Assembly (NCBI RefSeq): GCF_027492855.1 | Contig: NZ_JAPUDY010000044.1 | Span: forward strand, 1 to 64,000 | Source: Acidovorax sp. | GTDB taxonomy: Bacteria > Pseudomonadota > Gammaproteobacteria > Burkholderiales > Burkholderiaceae_C | DNA length: 64,000 nucleotides | Direction: 5' to 3' | In this document: piece by piece, positions 8,059 to 17,810 of the stretch | Layout of the letters: the number at the start of each line of letters is the position of its first letter | Numbering within the stretch: position 1 is the first letter of the stretch | Made by a program: the position numbers and the translations under genes | The notes under the pieces: model-generated | What the model was told of the DNA's origin: nothing | The model's database searches: none | What the model saw: the letters and a program-made list of their open reading frames with translations, nothing else

Positions 8059-9003
8059 ATGCTGCCCGTGGACGAAATACGGCTCAACTTCAACCCCGCA
8101 TCACTGGTGGTGCTGAACGTGGTGCTGGGTTTTCTCATGTTTGGCATTGCGCTCGACACGCGCGTGGCCGACTTCAAACGTGTGCTGCGCATGCCCGGCG
8201 CCATGGCGGTGGGCATTGCGGCGCAGTTCATCGTGCTGCCTGCGGTGACCTTCGTGCTCACGCTGCTACTGAAGCCCGGCCCCAGCATTGCGCTGGGCAT
8301 GATCCTTGTGGCGTGTTGCCCGCCCGGCAACGTGAGCAATATCCTCACGCACCGCGCCGGAGGCAATGTGGCGCTGTCGGTGTCGATGACGGCGATCTCC
8401 AATGCGTTGGCCATCGTGCTGATGCCACTCAACTTTGCGTTCTGGGGCAGCATGCACCCCACGGCGGCGCCGCTGCTGCGCAGCATTGCGCTCGACCCAT
8501 TGGAAATGGCGGGCCATATCGTGGTCATCATCGGGCTGCCGTTCGTGCTGGGCATCTTGTGTGCCGAGAAACTGCCGCGTTTCACGCAGCGGATCAAAAA
8601 GCCCGTGCGCATCCTGAGCTTTGTCTGCCTGATTGGTTTCATTGTTGGCGCCGTGGCGGGCAATTGGCGCTACTTCCTCGACTACGTGGGGCTGGTGCTG
8701 CTGGCCGTGGTGCTACATGACGCACTGGCCTTTGGCACCGGCTATGCCTGTGCGCGGGCGAGTGGATTGCCAGACTACGACCGGCGCGCAGTGAGCATTG
8801 AGGTGGGCATTCGCAACGCCGGGCTGGGCCTGGTGCTGATCTTCAGCTTCTTCGGTGGCCTGGGCGGCATGGCCGTGGTAGCGGGCGTGTGGGGCTTCTG
8901 GGACATCATCGCAGGCTTGGTGCTGGCCGGGTGGTGGGGGCGTAGACCGGTCGTGCAGCCCTCCGCATCGCCAGGGGCAGTGGCCAAGGAGCGCGGCGCA
9001 TGA
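8059..9003 (+). CDS. Bile acid:sodium symporter (BASS) family transporter
   Basis: 314 residues from ATG 8059, 10 bp after the monooxygenase stop. About nine or ten hydrophobic helices are visible. Family features include the CCPPGNVSNILTHRAGGN segment in the fourth-fifth helix region, equivalent to the Na+-binding crossover of the BASS fold, and EVGIRNAGLGL in the second crossover. BASS proteins import organic anions such as bile acids, pantoate or keto acids with Na+. The last codons overlap the start of the epimerase gene (ATGA), so translation is coupled. Confidence 0.9.
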   Translation: MLPVDEIRLNFNPASLVVLNVVLGFLMFGIALDTRVADFKRVLRMPGAMAVGIAAQFIVLPAVTFVLTLLLKPGPSIALGMILVACCPPGNVSNILTHRAGGNVALSVSMTAISNALAIVLMPLNFAFWGSMHPTAAPLLRSIALDPLEMAGHIVVIIGLPFVLGILCAEKLPRFTQRIKKPVRILSFVCLIGFIVGAVAGNWRYFLDYVGLVLLAVVLHDALAFGTGYACARASGLPDYDRRAVSIEVGIRNAGLGLVLIFSFFGGLGGMAVVAGVWGFWDIIAGLVLAGWWGRRPVVQPSASPGAVAKERGA

Positions 9004-10013
9004 CCGAATCGTTGATGAACACCCGCCGCATCTTGGTGACCGGGGCCGATGGTTTTCTGGGCCGGGGCGTGGTGGCGGCGCTGGCGAGTGAAGGGGTGGC
9101 CACCCTGGTAGTGGCCGATGTGCGTGAGGTGCCCGCCGAGCGCCGCCTGCCCGGCGTGATCTACAGGGTGCAAGATGTGCGCGACCCCGAGCTGGAGCAG
9201 GTGCTGGCCGAACATGCCATCGACAGCGTGGTGCATCTGGCCTCTATCGTCACGCCAGGCAAGGGCTCCAGCCGCGAATTCGAGTATTCCGTGGATGTGC
9301 TGGGCAGCAAGAACGTGCTCGATGCCTGTGTGGCCCAGGGCGTTCAGCATCTTGTCGTCAGCTCCAGCGGTGCGGCCTATGGCTACCACGCTGACAACCC
9401 GGCCTGGCTGCGCGAGACCGATGTGCTGCGTGGCAACGAGGTGTTTGCCTACGCCCACCACAAGCGGCTTGTGGAGGAAATGCTGGCCCAGTACCGCGCT
9501 GACAATCCGGCGCTGGCGCAGACGGTGCTGCGCATCGGCACCATCTTGGGCGAGCGCGTGGACAACCAGATCACCGCGCTGTTCGACAAGCCGCGCCTGC
9601 TGGCCATCCGGGGCAGCGCCAGCCCGTTCGTCTTCATCTGGGATGAGGACGTGACCGGCGCCATCGTGCATGCCCTGCGCACGCGGCGCGCGGGCTGCTT
9701 TAACCTGGCGGGCGATGGTGCGCTGCCGCTGCGCGAGATCGCCCGGCGCCTGGGCAAGCCGGTGCTGGAGCTGCCTGCGGGCCTGTTGCGCGCCGCGCTG
9801 GCCGTGGGCTCCACCTTGGGCGTGAGCCGCTATGGACCCGAGCAGCTCGATTTTCTGCGCTACCGCCCCGTGTTGCTCAACACAGCGCTCAAGGAAGGGC
9901 TGGGCTATGCGCCCGGCAAGACCAGCGCCCAGGCGTTCGATGCCTTCGTAGCCGCCCGCGCGCGCCAGGGGCGGCCCGTGGCTGCGGCCGGGTCATCGGC
10001 GGTGGCCGCATGA
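9000..10013 (+). CDS. NAD-dependent epimerase/dehydratase (extended SDR)
   Basis: 337 residues; the ATG at 9000 overlaps the preceding stop by 4 nt. The NAD motif is TGADGFLGRG, the active-site Tyr and Lys are in YAHHK, and the Ser is in VSSSGAAYG. Extended SDRs act as sugar epimerases, 3-beta-hydroxysteroid dehydrogenases or reductases. The sugar-nucleotide context is absent here and the gene is embedded with a BASS transporter and a monooxygenase, so a dehydrogenase for a small carbonyl or steroid-like substrate is more likely than sugar metabolism. This is inference from neighbours. Confidence 0.88.
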   Translation: MTESLMNTRRILVTGADGFLGRGVVAALASEGVATLVVADVREVPAERRLPGVIYRVQDVRDPELEQVLAEHAIDSVVHLASIVTPGKGSSREFEYSVDVLGSKNVLDACVAQGVQHLVVSSSGAAYGYHADNPAWLRETDVLRGNEVFAYAHHKRLVEEMLAQYRADNPALAQTVLRIGTILGERVDNQITALFDKPRLLAIRGSASPFVFIWDEDVTGAIVHALRTRRAGCFNLAGDGALPLREIARRLGKPVLELPAGLLRAALAVGSTLGVSRYGPEQLDFLRYRPVLLNTALKEGLGYAPGKTSAQAFDAFVAARARQGRPVAAAGSSAVAA

Positions 10014-10945
10014 CCGTGCGGGCGCTGAGCCGGGGCGACCTGCTGCGCGCGCTGGCCGTGGTGGTCATCTGGGGGCTGAACTTCGTGGTGATGAAGGTTG
10101 GTCTGCAGGGGCTCAGCCCCATGCTGCTGGGCGCCCTGCGGTTTGCCGCCGCGTCGCTGCCTTTTTTGTTGTTCGTGCCCCGCCCCGCGCTGCCGTGGCG
10201 CTTTGTCGTGGGCTATGGGCTGGCGCAGGGGCTGGGGCAGTTTGGCTTTCTGTTTCTGGGATTGCAGCTGGGGATGACGGCAGGGATGGCCTCGGTGGTC
10301 ATGCAGACGCAGGCATTCTTCACCTTGCTGCTGGCCGCACCGTTGCTGGGCGAGCGCGCCAAGCCCTGGCAGTGGTGGGGCCTTTTGCTGGCGCTGGGCG
10401 GGCTCATGACCATTGGCTTGGCGCATGGCGAGGGGCCGGGGCAGATGACGCTGGCTGGCTTTGTGCTCACGCTGGGGGCGGCTTTCATGTGGGCCGTGTC
10501 CAATCTGGTGGCGCGCCGCGCCGCGCAGGCCGGGGCCTATGCGCCGTTCCCCTTCATCGTGTGGAGCAGCCTGGTGCCCATTGTTCCGTTCTTTGCGCTG
10601 GCCGCCTGGAACGACGGTGTGGGCGGCGTGCAGGCGCAGCTTCGCTCCATCGACGGTGTTGCGCTGCTGGCGGTGGGCTATCTGGCTTTTCTGGCCACCT
10701 TGCTGGCCTACACGCTGTGGACGCAACTGCTTCAGCGCCACGCCGCCGGGCGGGTCACGCCGTTTTCGCTGCTGGTGCCTGTGGTGGGGCTGTGGGCCGC
10801 CTATGCGTTCTTGGGCGAGACCCCCTTGCCGCTGCAATGGGGCGGCGCGGCAGCCGTGCTGTGTGGTCTGGTGGTGAACCAGGCTGGAGGCTGGCTGGCG
10901 GCGCGCAGGCAGCGCCAAACCGAGGCTTCTTCGACCGCTCTCTAA
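10010..10945 (+). CDS. EamA/DMT-family transporter
   Basis: 311 residues in ten hydrophobic helices forming two EamA repeats (WGLNFVVMKVGLQGLSP in the first, WAVSNLVARRAAQAG in the second). EamA members mostly export amino acids or metabolites. The ATG at 10010 overlaps the epimerase stop by 4 nt, so it belongs to the operon. It could remove a toxic intermediate or product of the upstream enzymes. It is the last gene of the operon; only a weak hairpin (TCCTG...CAGGA) lies after the stop. Confidence 0.9.
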   Translation: MTVRALSRGDLLRALAVVVIWGLNFVVMKVGLQGLSPMLLGALRFAAASLPFLLFVPRPALPWRFVVGYGLAQGLGQFGFLFLGLQLGMTAGMASVVMQTQAFFTLLLAAPLLGERAKPWQWWGLLLALGGLMTIGLAHGEGPGQMTLAGFVLTLGAAFMWAVSNLVARRAAQAGAYAPFPFIVWSSLVPIVPFFALAAWNDGVGGVQAQLRSIDGVALLAVGYLAFLATLLAYTLWTQLLQRHAAGRVTPFSLLVPVVGLWAAYAFLGETPLPLQWGGAAAVLCGLVVNQAGGWLAARRQRQTEASSTAL

Positions 10946-11005
10946 AATCCTGGACTCGCGCAGGACTGGATGGAATGCCCTGCGCGCCAAACCCAAGGAA
11001 GCAGG

Positions 11006-11635
11006 ATGTCTCTGAACGTGGTGTTGCAGGTGGAGGGCCTGTGCTTTGCCTACCCCGAATGCAGGGTGCTGGACCAGTGGTCCATGGCGTTGCCCGCAGG
11101 CCTGGCCTTGGTGCGCGGCGATGAGAGCAGTGGCAAAACCACACTGTTGCGGCTGTTGGCGGGGGAACTCGTCGCGCAGGCCGGGCGCATCACGCTGCGG
11201 GGTGTAAATCAGCAAGCCGCGCCCAAAGCCTATGCGCAACAGGTGTTCTGGGCCGATCCCCGTTCGGACGATTTCGACAAACTGACTGCCAGGGGCTGGC
11301 TTGATGGCCTGCCCGCCCGCTATCCGCTGTGGGATGCCGCTGCACTGGCCGCGCACACCGAGGGGTTTACGCTGCATGAGCATCTGGACAAGCCGTTCTA
11401 TGCGCTGTCCACCGGCAGCAAGCGCAAGGTGCTCATGGCTGGGGCCCTGGCGTCGGGGGCTCCCCTCACCCTCATCGATGAGCCGGTAGGGGGCTTGGAC
11501 AAGCCCTCTATCCACTACCTGGCGCAGGCCCTGACGGCGCAGGCATTCCAGCCCGACCGCCTGGTTGTGGTGGCTCACTACGAGGCCCTGATGGGGGTGC
11601 CCTGGGGCTCCGTGGTGGATTTGGTGCGGCTCTGA
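11006..11635 (+). CDS. Orphan ABC-transporter ATP-binding protein
   Basis: 209 residues from ATG 11006, with AAGGAAGCAGG just upstream. Walker A reads GDESSGKTTLL. The C-loop is LSTGSKRK in place of the standard LSGGQ, and Walker B is LTLIDEP. The small size and LSTGS signature resemble CcmA-like or bacteriocin-export ATPases. No permease gene is adjacent: the EamA operon precedes it and lysE follows. It may pair with a permease elsewhere or serve as a soluble ABC protein. Confidence 0.85.
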   Translation: MSLNVVLQVEGLCFAYPECRVLDQWSMALPAGLALVRGDESSGKTTLLRLLAGELVAQAGRITLRGVNQQAAPKAYAQQVFWADPRSDDFDKLTARGWLDGLPARYPLWDAAALAAHTEGFTLHEHLDKPFYALSTGSKRKVLMAGALASGAPLTLIDEPVGGLDKPSIHYLAQALTAQAFQPDRLVVVAHYEALMGVPWGSVVDLVRL

Positions 11636-11733
11636 GGCTTCGGGGGCTTGTGCTTCTCGGCCAGCAGCGGGAGAAGGACTGCCTTAGACTGCTCCGGCTT
11701 TCCCTTTTTATTTCTCCCCGCAAGGACCGCTCC

Positions 11734-12375
11734 ATGGACGCGCTGCTCTTCGTTCCGGTGGCCATCGCCATTTCGCTCACCCCAGGGCCCAACAATTTTT
11801 GCGGCCTGAACAACGGCATTCGTGCTGGTGTGGGCGCGGCCTTGATTGCTACCGTGGGCCGGGCGGCGGCGTTTGCCATCTTCCTCGCGGTGTCTGCCGT
11901 GGGGCTGGGCGCCATGTTGCTGGCTTCTGAGGCCGCCTTCACGGCGGTGAAATGGGTGGGTGCGGCCTATTTGTTCTGGCTCGGCTGGCGGGCCTGGCGC
12001 AGCCGCGAATTCAGCGGCCTTGCGTTGGCTGATGCTTCGGGCAGTGGCCTGCTGCCTGGCCACCCGGCGCCTGTGAGCCTGCGCGCACTCATCGCCCAGG
12101 AGTTTTTGCTGGGCATCACCAACCCCAAGGCCATCATTCTGTTCGCGGCGATCTTTCCGCAGTTCATCGATCCGGCACAACCAGCGGCGCGCCAGTTTCT
12201 GGTCTTGGGCTCCATCTATCTTGGCAGCGAGTTTGTATCGACGGCCGTGTATGCCAGCTTTGGCCGCCAGATTCGCCGTTTTATCCGCACATCGCAGGGT
12301 GTGGCGCGGCTGAACAAGGCCACGGGCGGATTTTTCATGGGCGCTGGCGGTCTTTTGCTGGCGACCAATCGTTGA
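11734..12375 (+). CDS. LysE/RhtB-family exporter
   Basis: 213 residues from ATG 11734, with AAGGAC 6 nt upstream. The N-terminal SLTPGPNNF motif in helix 1 is diagnostic for LysE/RhtB amino-acid exporters, and about six membrane helices follow. LGITNPKAIILFAAIFPQF is the typical second conserved segment. The substrate (amino acid or homoserine lactone-type) cannot be told. It is separated by 98 bp from the ABC gene and 149 bp from the RND operon. Confidence 0.92.
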   Translation: MDALLFVPVAIAISLTPGPNNFCGLNNGIRAGVGAALIATVGRAAAFAIFLAVSAVGLGAMLLASEAAFTAVKWVGAAYLFWLGWRAWRSREFSGLALADASGSGLLPGHPAPVSLRALIAQEFLLGITNPKAIILFAAIFPQFIDPAQPAARQFLVLGSIYLGSEFVSTAVYASFGRQIRRFIRTSQGVARLNKATGGFFMGAGGLLLATNR

Positions 12376-12524
12376 CCTGCACTACCTGGGTGGGTGTGTT
12401 GCGCGGTCGGTAAGCGCAATCCATAGCACGGGTAAATCCCCGGTAAAGGGGCTCGCGCAGCGGTGGTTTCCCTGGGGCGCTGGCTACCATATCCATCCGC
12501 TCATTCACCGCGTTGCGCCCGACC

Positions 12525-14189
12525 ATGCCCCTGATCCGCTCGTTTGCCCGTTCGCAGCAGCCGGCTGCATTGCAGTCCGGCAAGCTGCGGCTGCTTGTTG
12601 CCGTGCTGTTGGCTGCCGTTTTGGCGGGGTTGGCCGCAGGTGGCGCCCTGTGGTGGAAGCAGCGCCAGGAGGCAGCCAGTGCAGGCGGTGCAAGCGCAAC
12701 GGGGGCCTCCGCCGGGCGTAAACCACCCGCTGGCGGGCCGGGCCGCTTTGGCGGTGGCAGCAATGTGCAGCCTGTGTCGGTGGGCACCGTGCAGCGGGGT
12801 GATGTGCGGGTGGTGGTGAGCGCCATCGGCACCATGAGCGCCCGCTCCACGGCCGTGGTGCGCGCCAAGGTGAGTGGCGAGTTGATGGCGCTGCGCTTCA
12901 AGGAGGGCGATGAGGTGCGTGCGGGCCAGGTGTTGGCCGAGATCGATGCACGCAGCTACCGCGCGGCGCTGTCGCAGGCCCAGGGCACGCTGCAGCGTGA
13001 CCAGGCCTTGCTCAAGAATGCGCAGCTCGACCTCAAGCGCTACCAGGACCTGCTGGCGCGCGACTCGATCGCCAGCCAGCAGGTGGACACCCAGGCCGCG
13101 CTGGTGCGGCAACTGGAGGGCACGGTGGCATCCGGTCAGGCCCAGGTGGATGCAGCGCGCCTGCAGTTGAGCTACACCCAGGTGACGGCGCCGTTTGCGG
13201 GTCGGTTGGGCTTGCGCCAGGCCGACAAGGGCAATGTGGTGGGGCCGAGCGATGCCAACGGCATCGTCACCATCAATCAGGTGCGGCCCATGGATGCTGC
13301 GTTTTCCGTGCCCGAGGCCCACCTGCCGCAGATGCGGCAGCGCATGGCGGCGGGCAAGGAGTTGCCTGTGGAGCTGTGGGACCGCGATGCGCGCCGCTCG
13401 CTGGCCAAGGGCCGCGTGGTGGCGCTGGACAACGCCATCGACACCGCCACGGGCACCATCAAGGTCAAGGCCGCATTCGCCAACGAAGACGGTGCGCTGT
13501 ATCCCAACCAATTCGTCAACGTGCGGCTGCAGGTCAATCTGCTCGAAGCCGTGCTGACCGTGCCTGCGACGGCGGTGCAGAACAACTACGTGTATCTGGT
13601 GCAAGAGGACAGCACCGTCACCCAGCGCGCCATCCGTGTGGGCGTGGCCGATGGCAACCGCATCAGCATTGAGGGCGAATTGCGCGAGGGCGACCAGGTG
13701 GTGACCGACGGCATCGACCGCCTGCGCGAAGGCGCCAAAGTGGCGGTGATCGATGCCGGGGCCGTGACCCGCGCTGACCAGGCCGCCCAGGACCAGGCCG
13801 CGCAGCGCCGCGCCTTCATGGCGTCGCTGTCGCCCGAGGCACGCGAGAAGCTTCAGAAAATGAGCCCCGAGGAGCGCCGCGCCTTCATACGCGAGCGGCG
13901 TGCGCAGATGGGCGCGGGTGGCGCCGCACCGGCTGCATCAGCGGCATCAGCTCCAGCAACGCCGTCTTCTGCCGCACCTGCACAGGCTGCTGTGGCGCCT
14001 GCTGCGGCGCCGGCCAGTGCGCCGTCGGAACCACCGCGTGGTATCCCGCCCCAGGTGAAAGCGCTGCTCGACCAGATGCCCGCCGATGAACGTGCCCGCG
14101 TGATGGCCCTGCCGCAGGACGAGCGCCGTGCCTACATCCGCGAGCGGCTGCAGTCGCCTCAGGGTGGCACTGCGGCACCAACGCGCTGA
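12525..14189 (+). CDS. mdtA: RND periplasmic adaptor (MdtA-like) with long C-terminal tail
   Basis: 554 residues from ATG 12525. An N-terminal membrane anchor (residues about 22-45) is followed by biotinyl-lipoyl and alpha-hairpin domains ([30 protein letters not shown]) and beta-barrel/MP domains, the usual MFP architecture for joining the inner-membrane pump to the outer-membrane channel. From about residue 430 there is an unusual 120-residue tail. It is Ala/Pro-rich and carries two related blocks, [18 protein letters not shown] and [15 protein letters not shown]. MdtA of E. coli (about 415 residues) lacks it. Confidence 0.9.
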   Translation: MPLIRSFARSQQPAALQSGKLRLLVAVLLAAVLAGLAAGGALWWKQRQEAASAGGASATGASAGRKPPAGGPGRFGGGSNVQPVSVGTVQRGDVRVVVSAIGTMSARSTAVVRAKVSGELMALRFKEGDEVRAGQVLAEIDARSYRAALSQAQGTLQRDQALLKNAQLDLKRYQDLLARDSIASQQVDTQAALVRQLEGTVASGQAQVDAARLQLSYTQVTAPFAGRLGLRQADKGNVVGPSDANGIVTINQVRPMDAAFSVPEAHLPQMRQRMAAGKELPVELWDRDARRSLAKGRVVALDNAIDTATGTIKVKAAFANEDGALYPNQFVNVRLQVNLLEAVLTVPATAVQNNYVYLVQEDSTVTQRAIRVGVADGNRISIEGELREGDQVVTDGIDRLREGAKVAVIDAGAVTRADQAAQDQAAQRRAFMASLSPEAREKLQKMSPEERRAFIRERRAQMGAGGAAPAASAASAPATPSSAAPAQAAVAPAAAPASAPSEPPRGIPPQVKALLDQMPADERARVMALPQDERRAYIRERLQSPQGGTAAPTR

Positions 14190-14221
14190 GCGCGGCACCG
14201 TTTGCGAGCGCATCTGTCGCC

Positions 14222-17200
14222 ATGAATCTGTCGCGCCTCTTTATCCTGCGCCCCGTTGCCACGGCGCTGTTCATGGTGGCGATCCTGATCGCGGGGCTGA
14301 TGGCCTACCGGTTGCTGCCCACCTCGGCATTGCCCGAGGTGGACTACCCCACCATCCAGGTCACCACGCTGTACCCGGGCGCGAGCCCGGACGTGATGAC
14401 CTCCAACGTCACCGCGCCGCTGGAGCGCCAGTTCGGCCAGATGCCGGGCCTCTCGCAGATGTCGTCCACCAGCTCGGGCGGGGCCTCGGTGATCACGCTG
14501 CGTTTTGCGCTCGACATGGCGCTCGATGTGGCCGAGCAGCAGGTGCAGGCGGCCATCAACGCAGGCAGCAACCTGCTGCCCAGCGACCTGCCCATGCCGC
14601 CGCTGTACAGCAAGGTCAACCCGGCGGACGCGCCCATCCTCACGCTGGCCATCACCTCGCCCTCGCTGCCCGTCATCCGCGTGAACGACCTGGTGGAGAA
14701 CCGCCTCGCGCCCAAGCTCTCGCAGGTCAAAGGCGTGGGGCTGGTGGCGATTGCGGGCGGGCGCCGCCCGGCCGTGCGCATCCAGGCCAACCCCACGGCG
14801 CTGGCACAACTGGGCCTGACGCTGGAGGACGTGCGCACGTCCATCGCGGCCGCCAACGTCAAGCAGGCCAAGGGCGGGTTTGACGGCCCCGCGCGCGCAT
14901 CGACCATCGACGCCAACGACCAGTTGCAGTCTGCCGCCGAATACCGCGACCTCATCATCGCCTTCAAGAACGGCGCACCCGTGCGCTTGAAAGACGTGGC
15001 CGAGACGGTGGACGATGCCGAGAACACGCGCCTTGCGGCTTGGGCGGGCACGGCAGACACCGGGGCCAAGCCCGGCGTGATCCTCAACATCCGCCGCCAG
15101 CCTGGCGCCAACGTGATCGAGACGGTGGATCGCATCAAGGCCCTGCTGCCGCAGTTGCAGAGCACGCTGCCCGCCTCGCTGGATGTGCAGGTGCTGACTG
15201 ACCGCACGGTCACCGTGCGCGCCTCGGTGCGCGCCATGCAGATGGAGCTGGGCCTGGCCGTGCTGCTGGTGGTGGCGGTGATTTTTGTCTTCTTGCGCAG
15301 CCCCTCGGCCACTCTGATCCCCAGCGTAGCGGTGCCGCTGTCGCTGATCGGCACCTGCGGCGTGATGTACCTCGCGGGGTTCTCGATCAACAACCTCACG
15401 CTGATGGCGCTCACCATCTCCACCGGCTTTGTGGTGGATGACGCCATCGTGATGATCGAGAACATCGCGCGCTACGTGGAAGAGGGCGAGGCACCGCTGG
15501 CGGCGGCGCTCAAGGGCTCCAAGCAGATCGGTTTCACCATCATCTCGCTCACCATCTCGCTCATCGCGGTGCTGATACCGCTCTTGTTCATGGGCGACGT
15601 AGTGGGGCGCTTGTTCCACGAGTTCGCCATCACGCTGGCTGTCTCCATCCTGATCTCGGCCGTGGTGTCGCTCACGCTCACGCCCATGTTGTGCGCGCGG
15701 CTGTTGCGCCACACGCCCGAAGAGAGCCATGGGCGGCTGTACCGGGCCACAGGCCACTTTTTCGACCGCGTGATTGCGGGCTATGGCCGCATGCTGGCCT
15801 GGGTGCTGGACCGCCGGGGCTGGACCTGGCTGCTGTTCCTGGCCACGCTGGTGCTCACCGTGGTGCTTTACCTGTTCATCCCCAAGGGCTTCTTCCCGGT
15901 GCAGGACACGGGCACGCTGCAGGCCACCACCGAGGCTGACCAGTCGATCTCGTTTGCTGGCATGGCCGAGCGTCAGCAGGCCGTGGTCGACAGTTTGCTG
16001 CAAGACCCGGCCGTGCGCAGCATCTCGTCGTTCATCGGCGTCGATGGCGCCAACACCACGCTCAACACGGGCCGTTTGTTGATCGACCTGCAGCCGCACG
16101 CGCAACGCGACAAGGCCGATGCGGTGCAGCAGCGCCTTGCCGAGCGTGTGCAGGGCTTGCCCGGCATCCGCCTTTTCATTCAGCCCGTGCAGGATTTGAC
16201 GATTGAAGACCGTGTGGCGCGCACGCAGTACCAGTGGCTGCTGTCGTCGCCCGACATGAAACAGCTCACCACCAGCACCACCGAGTTGCTGCGCCGCCTG
16301 CGCGCGCTGCCTGAGCTGACCGACGTGGCCAGCGACTTGCAGGACCAGGGCCGCCAGGCCTATGTGCAGATCGACCGCGCCCAGGCCAGCCGCCTGGGGG
16401 TGACGGTGGCTGGCATTGATGCCGCGCTGTACAACGCCTTTGGCCAGCGGCTGATCTCGACCATCTTCACCCAGTCCAACCAGTACCGCGTGGTTCTGGA
16501 GGTGGCGCCGCAGTTCAAGGTGGGGCCCGAGGCGCTGCAGAGCATTTATGTGCCATCGAGCGCCGGAGCGCCTGTACCGCTGTCGTCGGTGGCGCGCATC
16601 GAAGAGCGCAACATGCCGCTGGTGGTGAACCACGTGGGCCAGTTGCCCGCTGCCACGATCTCGTTCAACACCGCGCCGGGCGTTTCGCTGGGCAACGCCG
16701 TGGCCGCCATCGAGCGCGAGAAGGCCGCTGTGCAGGCCGAAGGCCAGTTGCCGTTGTCGGTAGAGACACGCTTCCAGGGCGCGGCGCTGGCCTTCCAGGC
16801 CTCGCTGTCGAACACGCTGCTGCTGATTTTGGCGGCGGTGGTCACGATGTACATCGTGCTCGGCGTGCTGTATGAGAGCACGGTGCACCCGGTCACGATT
16901 TTGTCCACCTTGCCCTCGGCAGGGCTGGGGGCCTTGCTGGCGCTGATGGCGGCGCGGGTGGATCTGGACATCATCGCCATCATCGGCATCGTGCTGTTGA
17001 TCGGCATCGTGAAGAAGAACGCGATCATGATGATCGACTTTGCGCTGGAGGCGCAGCGCGACGGCGGCTTGAGCGCGCGCGATGCCATTTATCAGGCGTG
17101 CCTGTTGCGGTTTCGGCCGATTTTGATGACGACGCTGGCGGCCTTGCTGGGGGCGTTGCCGATGATGTTGGGCACGGGAGTGGGCAGTGAGCTGCGGCAT

Positions 17201-17332
17201 CCGCTGGGGGTGACGATGGTGGGGGGGCTGATCCTGAGCCAGTTGCTCACGCTGTTCACGACGCCGGTGATCTACCTCACGTTTGAGGGGTGGGCGCAGC
17301 GGTGGCGTGGGCGACGGGGCGGGGTGGCTTGA
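14222..17332 (+). CDS. mdtB: RND multidrug efflux permease (MdtB-like)
   Basis: 1036 residues, full RND length: 12 membrane helices and two large periplasmic loops. The N-terminus [16 protein letters not shown] and [19 protein letters not shown] match the MdtB/MdtC group. The proton-relay pair DD is in [10 protein letters not shown] in helix 4, and [12 protein letters not shown] is in the second half. It lies 32 bp after the adaptor gene. MdtB and MdtC form a heterotrimeric pump in E. coli that exports bile salts and novobiocin. The final ~20 codons are G-rich compared with the rest. Confidence 0.93.
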   Translation: MNLSRLFILRPVATALFMVAILIAGLMAYRLLPTSALPEVDYPTIQVTTLYPGASPDVMTSNVTAPLERQFGQMPGLSQMSSTSSGGASVITLRFALDMALDVAEQQVQAAINAGSNLLPSDLPMPPLYSKVNPADAPILTLAITSPSLPVIRVNDLVENRLAPKLSQVKGVGLVAIAGGRRPAVRIQANPTALAQLGLTLEDVRTSIAAANVKQAKGGFDGPARASTIDANDQLQSAAEYRDLIIAFKNGAPVRLKDVAETVDDAENTRLAAWAGTADTGAKPGVILNIRRQPGANVIETVDRIKALLPQLQSTLPASLDVQVLTDRTVTVRASVRAMQMELGLAVLLVVAVIFVFLRSPSATLIPSVAVPLSLIGTCGVMYLAGFSINNLTLMALTISTGFVVDDAIVMIENIARYVEEGEAPLAAALKGSKQIGFTIISLTISLIAVLIPLLFMGDVVGRLFHEFAITLAVSILISAVVSLTLTPMLCARLLRHTPEESHGRLYRATGHFFDRVIAGYGRMLAWVLDRRGWTWLLFLATLVLTVVLYLFIPKGFFPVQDTGTLQATTEADQSISFAGMAERQQAVVDSLLQDPAVRSISSFIGVDGANTTLNTGRLLIDLQPHAQRDKADAVQQRLAERVQGLPGIRLFIQPVQDLTIEDRVARTQYQWLLSSPDMKQLTTSTTELLRRLRALPELTDVASDLQDQGRQAYVQIDRAQASRLGVTVAGIDAALYNAFGQRLISTIFTQSNQYRVVLEVAPQFKVGPEALQSIYVPSSAGAPVPLSSVARIEERNMPLVVNHVGQLPAATISFNTAPGVSLGNAVAAIEREKAAVQAEGQLPLSVETRFQGAALAFQASLSNTLLLILAAVVTMYIVLGVLYESTVHPVTILSTLPSAGLGALLALMAARVDLDIIAIIGIVLLIGIVKKNAIMMIDFALEAQRDGGLSARDAIYQACLLRFRPILMTTLAALLGALPMMLGTGVGSELRHPLGVTMVGGLILSQLLTLFTTPVIYLTFEGWAQRWRGRRGGVA

Positions 17333-17361
17333 TGGCGGCCCTGGATTTCACTTTGTTGTTC

Positions 17362-17472
17362 ACCGTTCGGGCTGAGCTTGTCGAAGCCTGGGCGCTTCCC
17401 CATCCGTTCGGGCTGAGCCTTTCGGAGTCTGCGCACTTCCTTGAACCGTTCGGGCTGAGCTTGTCGAAGCCT
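17362..17472. repeat. Three direct copies of the CCGTTCGGGCTGAGCTTGTC repeat
   Basis: Copies lie at 17362-17389, 17403-17430 and 17445-17472, with a period of 41-42 bp. The first and third are identical over 28 bp; the second has changed to CTTTCGGAGTC at the end. The same unit forms the inverted pair at 391-454. The copies occupy the first part of the 478-bp mdtB-mdtC gap. The G-rich end of mdtB runs directly into them. Confidence 0.9.
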
Positions 17473-17547
17473 GGGCTCGTTGGCTGGTTTGGGAGGTGTG
17501 CTTGGGTTCAGGGCGGGGGCCGGGTTATCGCCCCGGCAGGCGACTCA

Positions 17548-17573
17548 CTTTTCTTTGCTTCGCCAAAGAAAAG
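17548..17573. repeat. Palindrome CTTTTCTTTG / CAAAGAAAAG in the mdtB-mdtC gap
   Basis: A perfect 10-bp stem (17548-17557 and 17564-17573) has the 6-nt loop CTTCGC and is followed by AAGCAAAAGAAAGGCGACC. It looks like the core of a second dispersed intergenic element. A further GGGGC/GCCCC hairpin (17686-17699) lies downstream. Together with the flanking repeats, this means the whole stretch 17333-17810 is repeat DNA with no gene that can be supported. Confidence 0.75.
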
Positions 17574-17727
17574 TAAGCAAAAGAAAGGCGACCCCCAGCC
17601 TGCAGCCAGCAGGGGTTGGACAGCCGAACAGCCACACGGGCCGTCGACAGTGTCTCGCGGGCGCAAGCGCCTCGCGCCGTGCTGCGGGGCGTGCGCCCCG
17701 GCCTCCGGGCTTACTCAAGGCACATTG

Positions 17728-17795
17728 ATTGCTATTAAAAACATAGCTGCTTGCGCTTATCAGATAAGCGCTGGGTGCCAAAAAGATCAAAAAAA
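17728..17795. repeat. AGCTGCTAGCGCTT-family palindromic element, copy A
   Basis: It starts TGCTATTAAAAACATAGCTG and has the core GCGCTTATC (17753-17761) facing GATAAGCGC (17763-17771), followed by an A-rich flank. It aligns over its full length with the copies at 60635-60700 and 59277-59342. It ends 15 bp before mdtC, next to that gene's ribosome-binding GAAGAGG. Confidence 0.85.
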
Positions 17796-17810
17796 TGAAG
17801 AGGCCACCCC

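Noticed and set aside
11006-11635. CcmA, haem exporter ATPase of cytochrome c maturation.
   Set aside because: No ccmB, ccmC or other ccm genes are nearby.
14159-17200. A 1013-codon open frame on the minus strand opposite mdtB, and similar long antisense frames opposite the hybrid kinase (51813-54551) and others.
   Set aside because: They are mirror frames of high-GC genes, rich in His, Arg and Gln, with no domain and no Shine-Dalgarno; the plus-strand genes are certain.
17362-17472. Three regularly spaced repeats as a minimal CRISPR array.
   Set aside because: Spacers are only about 14 bp, the middle copy is degenerate, the same unit occurs elsewhere as an inverted pair, and there are no cas genes.
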